Below, one piece after another: positions 1 to 10,695 of a stretch of 64,000 bases of DNA (positions are counted from its first letter, which is position 1; each line of letters opens with the position of its first letter). Made by a program: the position numbers and the translations under genes. Below the pieces are notes generated by a model, which saw only the letters and a program-made list of their open reading frames with translations, was not told the origin of the DNA and searched no databases. The stretch is from BOG-908 sp965199235 (GTDB lineage: Bacteria > Pseudomonadota > Alphaproteobacteria > Acetobacterales > Acetobacteraceae), in the NCBI GenBank assembly GCA_965199235.1, contig CBDAQU010000002.1:2728001-2792000 (forward strand), in the 5' to 3' direction.

Positions 1-1293
1 GAGGTCGATCCAGGTGCGCCGGGCGGCGAGCCCAAGCGCGACTTCGTGGGCCTGGAGGATCCCCCGGGCATGCGATCCGACGAGCCGGGCCGCCCCTACA
101 CCGTTATCGCATCGCGTCTCGGCTCGATCGGGCCAGGCGCGCCGGTGTTCTACCGCGACGTGACGGTGGGCGAGGTGCTCAACTACGATCTCGGCAACGG
201 CCTGGGGCCGGTGACGATCAACCTGTTCGTCCGCCATCCGTTCGACAAGTTCGTGCGTCAGAACACGCATTTCTGGAACGCGTCCGGCGTGTCGGTCAAT
301 TTCGGCGCGCAGGGGCTGCACGTGGAGCTGGCATCCATCCAGGCGATCTTGTCGGGCGGCATCGCGTTCGAGACGCCGCACCTGCGCGGGGAGGCGCCCG
401 AGAGCGCGCCAGACACGCATTTCACGCTGTACGACAACAAGGCCGACGCGGATGCAGCCGGCTTCAACCGGAAAATCCCGTTCGTCACGTATTTCACGAG
501 CTCGGTCTCGGGGCTGAGCAGAGGGTCGCCCGTTCAGGTGTTCGGCATCCAGATCGGCACGGTCACTGACGTGCACCTGATCCTGGACGACGCGACGGCT
601 GCGATACACGCCCGCGTGTCGTACGAGCTGCAGCCCGACCGCGTGTTCCCCAGCCAGCAGGTCAACCGTGACAGCGATCCGGCGATCGTGGTTCAGGCCC
701 TGGTGCGCAAGGGCATGCGTGCCGTGCTGGAATCCAGCAGCTTGCTGACCGGGCAGAAGGCGATCTCTCTCGCATTCGTTCCGGACGCGCCGCCGCAGGA
801 CGTGAGCAAGGAGGGGGACAGCCTGGTGATGCCGAGCCAGGGTGGCGGGCTCGACAACATCACCTCGTCGCTGAGCGACATTTCGACCAAGCTGGACCGC
901 ATCCCCTTTGACGAGATCGGCCGCAACCTCAATTCGGCCCTCGCCGCGGTCAGCCGCACGATCAGCGGGCCCGACATGAAAAACGCGCTGCAGAAGCTGA
1001 GCCAGACGTTGACCGACGTGCAGCATCTCGTGCGCCACACCGATCAGAACCTTTCGCCCGTCTTGCAGCGCCTGCCCAAGATCAGCGCCGACCTGCAACA
1101 GGCCGTGGCGCGGGCGAACGCTGCGCTGGGGGAGGGTGGCTACGGCGGCAACTCCGATTTCCAGAGAGGCGTCGCGCGCGTCCTGGACCAGGTCAACGAG
1201 GCCGCCCGCAGCATCCGCCTGCTGGTGGACTTCCTGGACCGTCACCCGGAGGCGCTGATACGCGGGCGCACAGCGCAGGCGACCGAGCGATGA
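1..1293 (+). CDS. pqiB: PqiB-like MCE-domain protein, 3' part (5' end outside window)
   Basis: The frame is open from base 1, so the gene begins upstream; a GTG at 46 is internal, not the start. MCE/PqiB proteins form stacked hexameric rings that carry lipid between inner and outer membrane. Two MCE modules are visible: one around bases 110-200 (GPGAPVFYRDVTVGEV) and one around 508-580 (SRGSPVQVFGIQIGTVTDV), each with the G-P-V-x-Y/F-x-x-x-x-V-G core. The C-terminal third is a helical tail (bases about 850-1290), as in PqiB. The stop overlaps the next start by 4 bases (ATGA) and that gene encodes the matching lipoprotein, which supports PqiB rather than MlaD. The PqiA membrane partner is expected upstream but cannot be seen. 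Confidence 0.88.
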   Translation, partial: EVDPGAPGGEPKRDFVGLEDPPGMRSDEPGRPYTVIASRLGSIGPGAPVFYRDVTVGEVLNYDLGNGLGPVTINLFVRHPFDKFVRQNTHFWNASGVSVNFGAQGLHVELASIQAILSGGIAFETPHLRGEAPESAPDTHFTLYDNKADADAAGFNRKIPFVTYFTSSVSGLSRGSPVQVFGIQIGTVTDVHLILDDATAAIHARVSYELQPDRVFPSQQVNRDSDPAIVVQALVRKGMRAVLESSSLLTGQKAISLAFVPDAPPQDVSKEGDSLVMPSQGGGLDNITSSLSDISTKLDRIPFDEIGRNLNSALAAVSRTISGPDMKNALQKLSQTLTDVQHLVRHTDQNLSPVLQRLPKISADLQQAVARANAALGEGGYGGNSDFQRGVARVLDQVNEAARSIRLLVDFLDRHPEALIRGRTAQATER

Positions 1294-1859
1294 AATCGAT
1301 CGTCAGCGCGGTCGCGATCGCCTGTCTGGCGGGCTGTGCGTCCCCCGACCCGACCTTCTACACGCTGCAGCCCGTGCCGGGCACGCCATCGCGCGCAGCC
1401 ATCTCGATCGAGGTGAGGCGTCCTGGGCTGGCCGGCTACCTCGACCGGTCCGACATCGTGCTGAAGAACGCGTCCTACCGCCTGGACGTGAACAGCCAGC
1501 TCCGCTGGGCGGAGCCGCTGGGCGACATGATCGGCCGCGTCCTGGCGCAGGACCTGTCGCAGCGCCTGTCCGGCGCCAGCGTGTTCGCCGAGTCGGGCGC
1601 GATCACCGAGGAGCCTCAGCTTCGGCTGGAAGTGGACGTGCTGACCTTCGATCCGGACGCATCGGGCGCGGTCGTACTGACCGCCGAGGTGGCGCTGGAG
1701 CGTGGCACGACGCACCAGCCGGTGGCGACCAGGCACGTGTCCCTGACGGCGCAGCCCGCAGGCCAGGGCGCCGCCAACGTAGTCGCCGCAATGAGCACGC
1801 TGCTGGGCAACCTGGCCGATCAGATCGCAAAAGACGCAAGCTCCGCCGCGACCATCTGA
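1290..1859 (+). CDS. pqiC: PqiC-like outer-membrane lipoprotein (ABC-type transport auxiliary lipoprotein)
   Basis: The 189-residue product begins with a lipoprotein signal, with lipobox LAGC and the lipidated cysteine at residue 16. The mature N-terminus (SPDPTFYTLQP) is the usual opening of the PqiC/ABC_trans_aux family (older DUF330), which docks PqiB to the outer membrane. The start ATG overlaps the pqiB stop as ATGA, so translation is probably coupled. The stop lies only 4 bases from the stop of the convergent FUSC gene. Family and partner agree, so the call is firm; the transported lipid is not deducible. Confidence 0.85.
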   Translation: MKSIVSAVAIACLAGCASPDPTFYTLQPVPGTPSRAAISIEVRRPGLAGYLDRSDIVLKNASYRLDVNSQLRWAEPLGDMIGRVLAQDLSQRLSGASVFAESGAITEEPQLRLEVDVLTFDPDASGAVVLTAEVALERGTTHQPVATRHVSLTAQPAGQGAANVVAAMSTLLGNLADQIAKDASSAATI

Positions 1860-1863
1860 AAGC

Positions 1864-3936
1864 TCACCCCCCAGAGACAAAACTCTCTTGGTTGTTTTTT
1901 TCAAAAAAGGACCGCTTGCCAAGAGTAGCCCCAAGCAGCTCAACCTGCCGAGCCAGCCGGTCAACCTCCTCGGACTCCAGACCGGAAGGGCGTGCCGGCG
2001 CAGCAAACCCCTCCGACATGGTCTGCAAGGCGTCAACGACCCAGGACGCCATCGGAGACGGGAGCGACGGCGCGCGGAACGTCATCGCGGTGAGCCGGCC
2101 GGCGATGCGGCGCAGGGTCGCGTCCGCCGTCAGCACGGTTTGGAGCTGGTCGCGCTGACCGCGCCGCGGTTCGTGCAGGGCGCGCTGGAGCGACGCTTCG
2201 AGGTTGTTGCTCGCCAGCCCGGCGCGCTGCCGCTCGCGGCCAGGGCTCAGGTCCGACGGCATGAGCACGGCGCGGGCATAGGCTGCATGCGCGGCGATCA
2301 CGGTGCACAGATCCCGCCGCACCTGTTCGGGTTGCCAGGCCGGCCAGAGCAGCAGGTTTGCCGTGATCGCGATCAGCCCGCCGGCGATCGTGTAGCCGGC
2401 CCGGGCGAGGGCGATGCCGAGCTGGTCGTCCTGGGGCCTGGCCTGCTCGACGAGCAGGATGACCACCGGCGTGTAGACGGCGATGTAGACGCCGTAGCTG
2501 ACCTGGCGCACCGCCAGCGCCGCCCCGCCCAGCACCGGTAGCAGCGCGGCCAGATAAAGCCGCGTGGACGTCACGGCCGACAGCCCGGCCGCGACCGTGC
2601 CGCCGAGCAGCGTGCCGCCAACCCGCTCCAGCGTGCGCTGCCAGGTAGTCGCGAAGAAGGGCTGCATGACCAGCACGAGCGTTATCGTGAGCCAGTGCGT
2701 GTAGGGGCCGTGCTGCAGCAGCGTGAAGCCGAGGCAGACGGTGGTGACTGCAGCCACCCTGACGGCATGGCGCAGCGAGGCCGACGAAAAAGTCCAGTTT
2801 GCGGCGGCAGGAGCGGTCAGGCGCTGGCGCCGCGGGATGCCGGCATCTCCCTCCGGACCGCTGCCGGGCAGGTACTGTGCTGGATCGACCAGCTTGGTGG
2901 CCACGCGCAGGCGGTCGGCGATGACGTCGCCCAGATGTGCGAGCGCCGGGCTGGCCTGCGCGTCGCGCCGCATGGCCTCGATCGCGCGTTCGAAGCGGGC
3001 CGCATCGCGGTGCCGCTCGCGTTCGATGGCTGCAGCCGTCAGCCGGAGCAACGGGCGAAGACGGCGCAGCAGGGTGATGCAGGCTGACTGGGTGGAGGGA
3101 TCTGCGTGCTCGGTCTGGTCCGACAGGGCGATCAGTGCTGCGAAGAGCTGGTCGGCGGTTTCGAGCCGCAGCAGGTTTTGCGCCGTGGGACCGCTGGCCG
3201 CACCCCGGCGGTCGACGGTGGCCATCACGGATGCACGCGCCTGCTCGATCGCCGCCCGCACGGCACCGCGCCCGGCCCTGGCTTGCGCGTCCCAGCCGGC
3301 GGCGGAATGACGCCGGGAGCGCCGTTCGTCCTCGATCAGCTTCTGCGTCATGCCGGCGAGGCTGGAGAGCGCGTGCCAGGTTTCGGCGACCGCGCGGCGT
3401 GCCGGGCCGTATGGGTAGATGCGCCAGAGGGCGAGGGTGAGCAGCAGCGCCCAGGTGCCGCCGGCGGCGAACAGGCCGCCCACCTGCGCCGCCTGGGCGA
3501 CAGACAGGCGCTCGTCGGTGCCGAGCAGCAGGACCACAGCGAGGATGTTGCCCAGCGCCTGCGCCGGCGCGCCCCATACGCGCAGGAAACCCGTGGCGAA
3601 CAGCGCCGGCAGCGCCGCGCACAAGGTCAGCGGGATGCCGGCGCGGCGGATCAGGCCGAAGCCGCCGAGCAGGCAAGCGCCCAGGCAAACGAAGGCGAGC
3701 AGCAGCGGCACGCGCCGCCGGATCGGGCCGCCGGGATCGACGATGCAGGTGAGCAGCGCGCCAAGGGCGGACAGCGAAAGCGACGGCTGGGCGAGCCAGA
3801 CTGCGGCTGCGATCGGCAGCGCGGTGGCGACGCCAGCCCGCACGCCCTCGGCCATGCTGATCGCACGCAGGTCCAGGCCGGTGGGCAGACGGGTGGGGTC
3901 GGCACCGGGCGTGCGGGTGGTGCCGCGAGGGCTCAT
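1864..3936 (-). CDS. FUSC-family (fusaric-acid-resistance type) inner-membrane transporter
   Basis: A protein of about 690 residues with two blocks of hydrophobic helices separated by a soluble charged region, the layout of FUSC/aromatic-acid-efflux proteins. The first block starts with GVATALPIAAAVWLAQP; the second follows ASLRHAVRVAAVTTVCLG and contains GTLLGGTVAAGL, both typical of the family, which exports aromatic acids or hydrophobic drugs. The frame runs upstream to a TTG at 3993, but the ATG at 3936 (MSPRGTTRT) is preferred; neither has a clear ribosome site. The last residues (about KRSFFEKNNQES) are encoded by an A/T-rich segment resembling the dispersed palindrome at 4041, so the C-terminus may have been extended by repeat sequence. 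The substrate is unknown. Confidence 0.82.
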   Translation of the reverse strand: MSPRGTTRTPGADPTRLPTGLDLRAISMAEGVRAGVATALPIAAAVWLAQPSLSLSALGALLTCIVDPGGPIRRRVPLLLAFVCLGACLLGGFGLIRRAGIPLTLCAALPALFATGFLRVWGAPAQALGNILAVVLLLGTDERLSVAQAAQVGGLFAAGGTWALLLTLALWRIYPYGPARRAVAETWHALSSLAGMTQKLIEDERRSRRHSAAGWDAQARAGRGAVRAAIEQARASVMATVDRRGAASGPTAQNLLRLETADQLFAALIALSDQTEHADPSTQSACITLLRRLRPLLRLTAAAIERERHRDAARFERAIEAMRRDAQASPALAHLGDVIADRLRVATKLVDPAQYLPGSGPEGDAGIPRRQRLTAPAAANWTFSSASLRHAVRVAAVTTVCLGFTLLQHGPYTHWLTITLVLVMQPFFATTWQRTLERVGGTLLGGTVAAGLSAVTSTRLYLAALLPVLGGAALAVRQVSYGVYIAVYTPVVILLVEQARPQDDQLGIALARAGYTIAGGLIAITANLLLWPAWQPEQVRRDLCTVIAAHAAYARAVLMPSDLSPGRERQRAGLASNNLEASLQRALHEPRRGQRDQLQTVLTADATLRRIAGRLTAMTFRAPSLPSPMASWVVDALQTMSEGFAAPARPSGLESEEVDRLARQVELLGATLGKRSFFEKNNQESFVSGG
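1894..1920. repeat. A/T-core dispersed repeat, degenerate copy inside the FUSC 3' end
   Basis: A T-run then CAAAAAAGGACCGCTTGCC. It shares the T(n)-(G)CA(n)-AGGAC-CTTGCC order with copies at 4041-4080 and 42351-42421, but here it is read through as the C-terminal codons of the FUSC gene. The symmetry is weaker than in the other two copies. Confidence 0.5.
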
Positions 3937-4040
3937 GGCGCGGACAAAGCAGGCGCCGGATCGCTCTGCAAGGTTGACGGGGCATGAGGGCAAACCCGTA
4001 TCCGTTCGACCCGCGACAGCCGGACAGAAATCCTTTGCGT

Positions 4041-4080
4041 CTTTTTTGCAAAAAAGAAGGACTTGCCTTCGGTTTGCCGT
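4041..4080. repeat. A/T-core palindromic repeat (CTTTTTTGCAAAAAAG) with conserved tail
   Basis: Bases 4041-4056 form a perfect 16-bp palindrome, followed by AAGGACTTGCCTTCGG. Nearly the same tail (AAGGACTTGCCGTCGG) follows the second palindrome near 42391-42421. It lies between the 3' end of the methyltransferase gene and the 5' end of the FUSC gene. It could act as a terminator or simply be a mobile or expanded intergenic repeat; the sequence alone does not decide. Confidence 0.6.
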
Positions 4081-4095
4081 CAGCGACGTCCGTGG

Positions 4096-4815
4096 TCAGC
4101 AGGCGCCGATGCGGCGAAACAGCCCGGTGCAGCCGTAGATGCCCCAGAACGCCCAGCGGTCCAGGCGCAGCCCGTCCATCGCACCCTGGTAGACGCCGTA
4201 ATCGGGGATGTCCTCCATGCTGTTTCGTGGGTCGTTGAAATCGTGGAACAGCGCGAAACCGCCGAGGTCGACGACGCGGTGCAGGATCTGGCAGACGTCG
4301 TGGACGTGTTCGTACTGGTGCGAGTGGTCGATGAAGGCGAACCCGAAACGCCGCTTGATGGCTGCAAGGTTGCGGATCGCTGACGCGCCGTCATCGACGA
4401 AGAACAGCGCGCGGTCGCCGTTCGGCTGCGTGGACAGCTGCAGGCGCGACGCCTCGACGGAGATGGGATCGAGGTCGATGCTGATGATCTTGCAGGACCG
4501 GCCTGCGTCGGTGCAGGCGCGGTTCATCACGGTGGCGGAAAGGCCGCGATAGGCGCCGAGCTCGAGGATGTCGCCGGTGCAGCAATACGCCATTTCGTAG
4601 AGTTTCAGCGCGTCGGGCGGCAGCAGCCAGCCCTCGACGCCGACGTCGATCATGCCGGTGGGATGCAGGCGGGCCACCTGGGCCCTGTGCTGCGCGGACA
4701 AGGTTTCGCCATCGAAGGGGAAGGTCTTGCGGTAGGGCATGTCGAAACGCCGCTCTGCCGCAGTCTGTCGCAGGGTGAGGAAGCTGTCCTCGTGACGATG
4801 GAGAGGCTCGACCAC
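4096..4815 (-). CDS. Class I SAM-dependent methyltransferase
   Basis: The 239-residue protein has the SAM-binding glycine motif GDILELGAYRGLSA (about residues 81-94), then ISIDLDPISVEA as the acidic loop after strand 2, and AFIDHSHQYEHV as a later motif. This matches the Methyltransf_24-like class of small-molecule or sugar methyltransferases. The GTG start at 4815 is supported by GGGAG six bases upstream. It sits about 90 bases downstream of acnA on the same strand. The acceptor substrate is unknown. Confidence 0.75.
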   Translation of the reverse strand: MVEPLHRHEDSFLTLRQTAAERRFDMPYRKTFPFDGETLSAQHRAQVARLHPTGMIDVGVEGWLLPPDALKLYEMAYCCTGDILELGAYRGLSATVMNRACTDAGRSCKIISIDLDPISVEASRLQLSTQPNGDRALFFVDDGASAIRNLAAIKRRFGFAFIDHSHQYEHVHDVCQILHRVVDLGGFALFHDFNDPRNSMEDIPDYGVYQGAMDGLRLDRWAFWGIYGCTGLFRRIGAC

Positions 4816-4905
4816 TCAGAACTCCCAGGCGGGGCGAAGAGCGCAGCGAAGTCCGCCTCGATCCCGCCCGTAAGGCGGCTACCGCTTCGCCCTTCCGCCT
4901 TGCGG

Positions 4906-7596
<2,691 letters not shown>

Positions 7597-7709
7597 GCGT
7601 ATGAGTTCCTGGGTGTGTCTTGACACTGGGTTATACGACGAAGGTAGGTGCTCACAACCCCGGCGCGAGGGGTGCCGGTGCCCTTGGCCGCTGTTTGGAG
7701 ATCGGGCGG

Positions 7710-8315
7710 ATGCGGCTGGTGGCCGAGGCGGTCAGCGTGTTCCGCGGCGAGAGGCTGGTGCTGGACCGCGTCAGTTTCGGCGTGCCTGCCGGCGGGGCGT
7801 TGCTGCTGCTCGGCCCGAACGGGGCCGGCAAGTCGACCCTGCTGCGGGTGCTGGCCGGGCTGAAACGGCTGGACGGCGGGCGGGTGCTGCTGGACGCGCG
7901 CGAGGACAGGCTGGGCCGGCTCGCCTATCTGGGGCACCAGGACGGCATCAAGCCAGGGCTGACCGCGGCTGAGAACTTGGCGTTCGCCGCGCGCGTCTCT
8001 GGCGGCGATGTCCTGGCTGCGCTTTCGGCGCTCGGGCTGCTGCCGCTGGCGGGGCTGCCGGCGCGCATGCTGTCGGCAGGGCAGAGGCGGCGGCTGGCGC
8101 TGGCGCGGCTGACGCTGTCAGGCGCCGCGCTGTGGCTGCTGGACGAGCCGACCTTGGGCGTAGACGCGGCGTCGGTGGAGGCGTTCGGCCTGCTGCTGGC
8201 CGGTCACCGGGCATCGGGAGGCATGATCGTCGCGGCCACCCACCTGCCGCTGCCGCTGCCGGACGCGGCGGAGCTGATGCTGGGCCAGGCGATCTTGGGC
8301 CAGGCAAGCGCGTGA
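7710..8315 (+). CDS. ccmA: Haem exporter ATP-binding protein CcmA
   Basis: ATPase of the CcmABCD complex that frees holo-CcmE during cytochrome c maturation. The 201-residue product has Walker A GPNGAGKST, ABC signature LSAGQRRRLALARL, Walker B LWLLDEPT, and an H-loop in AATHLPLPLP. The frame opens at 7620, but ATG 7710 (MRLVAEAVSVFRGE) has GGAG nine bases upstream and matches family length. It overlaps ccmB by GTGA. ccmC and the other ccm genes do not follow; the next gene is rnhB on the other strand. Confidence 0.92.
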   Translation: MRLVAEAVSVFRGERLVLDRVSFGVPAGGALLLLGPNGAGKSTLLRVLAGLKRLDGGRVLLDAREDRLGRLAYLGHQDGIKPGLTAAENLAFAARVSGGDVLAALSALGLLPLAGLPARMLSAGQRRRLALARLTLSGAALWLLDEPTLGVDAASVEAFGLLLAGHRASGGMIVAATHLPLPLPDAAELMLGQAILGQASA

Positions 8316-8977
8316 CCGCGTTCACCGCGTTGCTGTCGCGCGAGCTGCGGCTGGCGTTGCGCCATGGCGGGGACAGCTTCGGCGCGCTGCTGTTTTTCTT
8401 CGTGACGGGCGCGCTGTTTCCGCTGGCGATCGGGCCGGCGCCGGAGGTGCTTGCCAGGCTGGCGCCCGGCATCGTCTGGGTGTGCGCGCTGCTGGCGGCC
8501 CTGCTGCCGCTCGATCGCCTGTTCGGCGCGGATTTCGAGGACGGGTCGCTGGACCAGCTGCTGCTGTCCGGGCTGCCAGGCAGCGCGGTGGCGCTGGCCA
8601 AGGCCGTGTCGCACTGGCTGGTCACCGGGGTGCCGCTGCTCGCCGCGTCCGTGCCGCTGGCGGTGATGCTGCAGTTGCCGCATGCGGCTCTGCCGGCCTT
8701 GCTTGGCGGTTTGCTGATGGGCAGCGCGGTGCTGTCCTTGCTGGGCACTGCGTGCGCCGCCATCGTGCTGGGCGCCAGGCGAGGCGGCGTGCTGCTGCCG
8801 GTCCTCGTGCTGCCGTTGACGGTGCCGGTGCTGATCTTCGGCGCGGGTGCGGCCGACGCTGCGGCGTTCGGCCTGCCGGTGCGTCCGCAGCTGCTGCTGC
8901 TGGGCGCCTATCTGGCCGCCTGTCTGCCGCTCTGTCCGCTGGCGGCCGGTGCGGCGCTGTCGGCCGCCGCGGACTGA
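8312..8977 (+). CDS. ccmB: Haem exporter membrane protein CcmB
   Basis: A 221-residue integral membrane protein with about six hydrophobic segments, starting VTAFTALLSRELRLALRHGG, and with the family patterns FEDGSLDQLLLSGLP and LPLTVPVLIFGAGA. It starts at GTG 8312, which overlaps the ccmA stop (GTGA), so translation is probably coupled. Length and order are those of CcmB. It works with CcmA in haem handling for c-type cytochromes such as the one at 20685-21770. Confidence 0.92.
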   Translation: MTAFTALLSRELRLALRHGGDSFGALLFFFVTGALFPLAIGPAPEVLARLAPGIVWVCALLAALLPLDRLFGADFEDGSLDQLLLSGLPGSAVALAKAVSHWLVTGVPLLAASVPLAVMLQLPHAALPALLGGLLMGSAVLSLLGTACAAIVLGARRGGVLLPVLVLPLTVPVLIFGAGAADAAAFGLPVRPQLLLLGAYLAACLPLCPLAAGAALSAAAD

Positions 8978-9008
8978 CATCCGCCCAGGGTTGCGTCTGC
9001 GCGGATCG

Positions 9009-9641
9009 TCAGCCGATGGCAGGGACCGTCTCTGCCGCCTCCAGCCATTCCCTGACCGTGCGGAACGCCGCGCGGTGATGCACGGAGGGGCCGTGCAGCT
9101 GCACGGCGCGACGGTGGGCGCCGGTGGCGTAGCCGGCGTTGCTGTCCCAGCCGTACTGCGGAAACCGGGCGGAAAGCCGCGCCATCGTGCGGTCGCGCAC
9201 CACCTTGGCGACGATGGAGGCGGCGGCGATCGACAGGCACAGCGCGTCGCCGCCGACCACGCAGCGTATTGTGCAGGTCAGTTTTGGCGGACGGTTGCCG
9301 TCGACCAGGGCGACGTCCGGCGGCGTCGGCAGGCGCATGACGGCGCGCGCCATCGCCAGCATGGCCGCATGCAGGATGTTGAGCCGCGCGATCTCTGCCA
9401 CCGAGGCGGCGCCGATGGCGATCTCCGCTTCGGGGCAGCTCAGCAGCGCGGCGTAGGCGGTCTCGCGCTGGGCAGCGCTGAGTTTCTTGGAGTCGTTCAG
9501 CAGCACGGCCAGGCCCGGCGGCACGCCCTGGGTGAACACGACGGCGGCAGCCATGACCGGGCCGGCAAGAGGCCCGCGCCCAACCTCGTCGATGCCGGCA
9601 ACCCGGCCGGTGTGCTGCGACTCGTAGCTGTAATCCGGCAT
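9009..9641 (-). CDS. rnhB: Ribonuclease HII
   Basis: Removes RNA from RNA-DNA hybrids, including single misincorporated ribonucleotides. The 210-residue product has the catalytic DE pair in GIDEVGRGPLAGP (about residues 16-28), further motifs LNDSKKLS and ASIVAKVVRDRTM, and the C-terminal GWDSNAGYATGAHRRA. The ATG start at 9641 is the first in frame. It converges with ccmB across about 30 bases. Confidence 0.95.
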   Translation of the reverse strand: MPDYSYESQHTGRVAGIDEVGRGPLAGPVMAAAVVFTQGVPPGLAVLLNDSKKLSAAQRETAYAALLSCPEAEIAIGAASVAEIARLNILHAAMLAMARAVMRLPTPPDVALVDGNRPPKLTCTIRCVVGGDALCLSIAAASIVAKVVRDRTMARLSARFPQYGWDSNAGYATGAHRRAVQLHGPSVHHRAAFRTVREWLEAAETVPAIG

Positions 9642-9695
9642 AGGCCAAGACTAAGGGCAGCGCCCGGTAGCCGACAACGGTCGCACATGTGATGG

Positions 9696-9747
9696 GGTCT
9701 GGGGCCGACTGGCCCCAGCGGGTCGAGGGCAGAGCCCTCGCCTTGCC
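9696..9747. repeat. Two-hairpin dispersed repeat, copy 1
   Basis: Contains TGGGGCC-GACT-GGCCCCA (9700-9717) followed by CGAGGGC-AGA-GCCCTCG (9724-9740) and CTTGCC. The same order of a GACT-loop hairpin, a short GGGT spacer, a GGGC-AnA-GCCC hairpin and CTTGCC is repeated at 51200-51256. It lies in the rnhB upstream gap, directly before the CTAGACCGGT repeat. Confidence 0.65.
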
Positions 9748-9750
9748 TCG

Positions 9751-9839
9751 CTAGACCGGTATCACGCAGAGTGTCCTCGAGCAGGCGGACCTCAAACCGG
9801 TCTAGCCGGTGTTTTGGCCAGCAATTTCATCACTCTAAA
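9751..9839 (-). repeat. CTAGACCGGT-family 3'-end repeat, copy 1 (short, inverted orientation)
   Basis: Inverted arms CTAGACCGGT (9751-9760) and ACCGGTCTAG (9796-9805) enclose the conserved TCACGCAGAGTGTCC segment. They are followed by the conserved outer arm (GTTTTGGCCAGCAATTTCATCACTCTAA). The right end includes the TAG stop codon (9835-9837) of the DUF488 gene. Orientation matches the copy at 60174-60318 and is opposite to the copies near 22.8, 32.8 and 43.8 kb. Confidence 0.8.
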
Positions 9840-10275
9840 GGTGCCGGATCGCCTGGCCGGTCTGCGCCCGTATCATGTCGGCCACGATGCTTCGGTGACA
9901 CTCATGCGGTTCACGCTCAAAGCAGAGCAGGCAGGTGGCCGCCTCGCACGCGTGACGCGCGGCGTCCGCCAGCCCGCGTCCGGCTGCCTCGGTGGTCATG
10001 TGGATTTCGAAGATGCGGCGCATGTCTTCGGTCCGGTGCGCGCGGGCGGCGTCCCGTCCCGGCTTGGGCGTCCCCAGCCGTCTGTCGTGGCGGTAGGCGA
10101 TGCCTGCGGCGGACACGGAGGTGCGGAGGATCGTCTTGGAAAAGCCGGCCTTTCGGGACGATGCGACCGCTCTGATATCGAGCAGCGTGTGTATCCGGGC
10201 CGCTTTCAGCAGGCCGATCAGCTGGGACTGAAGCAGCCCCTCGTAACCGATCGTGAAGACGTCCGGGCTGGCTAT
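9835..10275 (-). CDS. DUF488-family protein with no canonical start codon
   Basis: The frame is open from 10320 to the TAG at 9835 and encodes VFTIGYEGLLQSQ early and CLLCFEREPHECHRSIVAD late, the hallmarks of the DUF488 family (function unknown). Family members begin a few residues before FTIGYEG. At that point (10275) the codon is ATA in ATA-GCC-AGC-CCG-GAC, where ATG would be expected. No ATG, GTG or TTG exists in frame until GTG 10116, which would delete the first third. Either ATA is used, or a point mutation has crippled the gene, or it is a recent pseudogene. The body of the frame is otherwise intact. Confidence 0.6.
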   Translation of the reverse strand: MASPDVFTIGYEGLLQSQLIGLLKAARIHTLLDIRAVASSRKAGFSKTILRTSVSAAGIAYRHDRRLGTPKPGRDAARAHRTEDMRRIFEIHMTTEAAGRGLADAARHACEAATCLLCFEREPHECHRSIVADMIRAQTGQAIRHL

Positions 10276-10352
10276 GATGCGGGTCCATCGACGAGTGCGA
10301 ACGAAAAGGGCGGAGCCTGGTCAGCCCCGCCCTTCGCGTTCGGACGGTCGGT

Positions 10353-10622
10353 TTAACGCGAGCTGAGACGGCCGATCACGTAGCCGAGGCCGACTGCGCC
10401 GAGCACGGCGAGCAGCGGGGTCTCGTGGATGCGGTCGGTCAGCTCCTCGGACAGGCCGCGGAGCTGGTCGGCAGCCTGGCCGTAATACTCCTGCGCCTGG
10501 CCGGCCGCTTCCTTCAGGCGTCCCTCGTTCGCGGTCTTGCTGTCGCCGAGCAGGTCGCCGGCGGCACCCTGCGCCTTGCCGGTGAACTCCTTGACGGTCC
10601 CGTCGATCTTGTCTTCGTTCAT
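10353..10622 (-). CDS. CsbD-like small stress protein with C-terminal membrane anchor
   Basis: The 89-residue product starts MNEDKIDGTVKEFTGKAQGA, the CsbD pattern, followed by a helical charged stretch and a hydrophobic C-terminus (LLAVLGAVGLGYVIG). CsbD proteins are induced by general stress; the molecular role is not known. An AAGGAG six bases before ATG 10622 fixes the start, although the frame is open further upstream. This C-terminal anchor is also reminiscent of YqjD/ElaB-type membrane proteins. Confidence 0.75.
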   Translation of the reverse strand: MNEDKIDGTVKEFTGKAQGAAGDLLGDSKTANEGRLKEAAGQAQEYYGQAADQLRGLSEELTDRIHETPLLAVLGAVGLGYVIGRLSSR

Positions 10623-10695
10623 GGTGGCTCCTTGCCGATCGGTCATGCGGCTGGGTGCAGAACAGTTTTTCGGCGCGCGAGTTGCCGCCGTCCCG

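Noticed and set aside
2033..4051. Alternative arginine-rich frame opposite and beside the FUSC gene
   Set aside because: Composition is that of a shifted GC-rich frame; the overlapping FUSC frame has proper membrane helices and motifs.
8204..8980. Gln/Arg-rich frame opposite ccmB
   Set aside because: Antisense shadow of a membrane protein gene; low-complexity translation without family features.
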